In this document: piece by piece, positions 4,982 through 5,822 of the stretch | Numbering within the stretch: the stretch's first letter is position 1 | How the letters are laid out: each line of letters starts with the position of its first letter | The notes under the pieces: model-generated | Told to the model about the DNA's origin: nothing | Seen by the model: the letters and a program-made list of their open reading frames with translations, nothing else | Databases searched by the model: none | Assembly (NCBI GenBank): GCA_044426345.1 | Contig: JAWXUP010000114.1 | Span: 1-5,822 of the forward strand | Reading direction: 5' to 3' | From: CAYJLC01 sp044426345 | Lineage (GTDB): Bacteria > Bacillota > Clostridia > Oscillospirales > Butyricicoccaceae | DNA length: 5,822 bases | Made by a program: the position numbers and the translations under genes

Positions 4982-5822
4982 CTCGATGTTTCAGGTAGTG
5001 GTATTTTTGGAGATGGATACGAAATCGCTGAGCAGATACGTCAAACGATTAAATTCGAGTTAGGTTTAACCGTGTCAATTGGTGTTAGTTTTAATAAAAT
5101 TTTTGCAAAACTTGGGTCTGATATGAAAAAACCAGACGCTATAACCGTTATTCCACGAGAAAACTTCAAGGAAATTATATGGAATTTGCCAGCTTGCGAC
5201 CTTTTAGGAGTTGGGCGTTCAACGAAAAAATCTCTCGATTTATACTCGATATATACCATCGGCGACTTGGCTTGTGCTCCTGAAAAGTTACTGCAAAAGA
5301 AGTTTGGCAAAAACGGACTTGCACTAAAAAGGTTTGCTAATGGACAAGATATTTCTCGTGTTGCTCCGTCGGATTTTGAAGTTCCAGTCAAGAGCATTGG
5401 TCACGGAATTACAACTATTCAAGACTTAGAAAACAGTGCCGAAGTTTGGTGCGTAATGCTCGGCTTAGTTCAAGATGTATCTACAAAACTCAGAAAACAC
5501 AAGAAAAAAGCTAGTGGTGTAGCTATTTCTATCAAGAATAATCAACTGCAAAGCCGTGAATGGCAATGCAAAATTGATATGCCGACACAGAGTTCGATAA
5601 TTCTTGCAAAGCGTACTTTCGATCTTTTTATGAAAAACTATGTGTGGAACTATCCAGTTCGCTCAGTGACGGTTCGAGCGATAAATTTAATAGAGCAAGA
5701 TACACCACTTCAGTGCGATTTTTTCACTGATATGAGTGCTATTGATAAAAGAGAGAAACTAGATTTGGCAGTCGAAAACATACGTTATAGGTTCGGAAAA
5801 GATGCTGTAAAAAATGCTGTTT
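4982..5822 (+). CDS. Y-family translesion DNA polymerase, exon 2 (from residue 113; 3' partial)
   Basis: After splicing, CTC-GAT-GTT continues DECW into L-D-V-S-G-S-G in frame, and the frame stays open for 280 codons to the window end, giving 392 visible residues. It supplies the rest of the palm (VSIGVSFNKIFAKLGSDMKKPD, about 143-164), the thumb with a helix-hairpin-helix LLGVGRSTKKSL (185-196), and the little finger from about SIGHGITT (250) onward. Y-family proteins of this Gram-positive type are about 410-420 aa, so only about 20-30 residues should be missing, possibly including a C-terminal clamp-binding motif. The exon has no start codon or ribosome site of its own at its left edge and depends on removal of the intron. 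Codon choice here is less extremely A/T-rich than in the intron ORF, consistent with a later arrival of the intron. Confidence 0.92.

Noticed and set aside
5041..5397. 118-codon minus-strand ORF
   Set aside because: It is antisense to polymerase exon 2, whose translation matches Y-family motifs throughout.

Overview
This is an AT-rich window with strong AGGAG-type ribosome sites, a cell-wall sorting signal with its sortase, and a Gram-positive-style XRE/ImmA pair. These point to a low-GC Firmicute, most likely a clostridial relative (inference; no rRNA or marker gene is present). The left edge holds the end of a surface protein with an (E/D)P(T/V) repeat stalk and an LIETG sorting signal. A class B/D-like sortase overlaps it by 8 nt, and the unit closes with a strong hairpin terminator at 888-936.

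From about 980 to the right end lies a second module. On the minus strand an XRE-family repressor (1584-1997) is followed by an ImmA/IrrE-type metallopeptidase (1049-1564). Divergent from them, on the plus strand, is a Y-family (UmuC/DinB-like) translesion DNA polymerase. The 140-bp region between them holds a consensus sigma-A promoter (TTGACA-17-TATAAT) firing toward the polymerase. It also holds three copies of the 9-mer ATATACTTT, one of them inside a perfect 17-bp palindrome, which look like repressor operators. I see no LexA box. The likely logic, by analogy with ImmR/ImmA of mobile elements, is that the repressor silences the polymerase until the peptidase removes it after DNA damage.

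The polymerase gene is split by a complete 2506-nt group II intron (2476-4981) inserted in the sense direction. Exon 1 (2140-2475) ends right after the catalytic D-E-C-W motif and exon 2 (4982 to the window end) resumes with L-D-V in the correct frame. The intron begins GTGCG, carries a 627-aa LtrA-like reverse transcriptase/maturase/HNH endonuclease, and has a canonical 34-nt domain V at 4887-4920. Seven contiguous intron bases (2779-2785) are complementary to the ligated exon junction, and a second five-base match fits IBS2/EBS2. These pairings fix the boundaries and suggest the intron is intact. The polymerase can then be made only from spliced RNA, so it is under two controls: repressor/peptidase at transcription and intron splicing after transcription.

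A plain ORF scan reports only a 115-aa polymerase stub and misses the larger second exon. The final C-terminal residues of the polymerase lie beyond the window.
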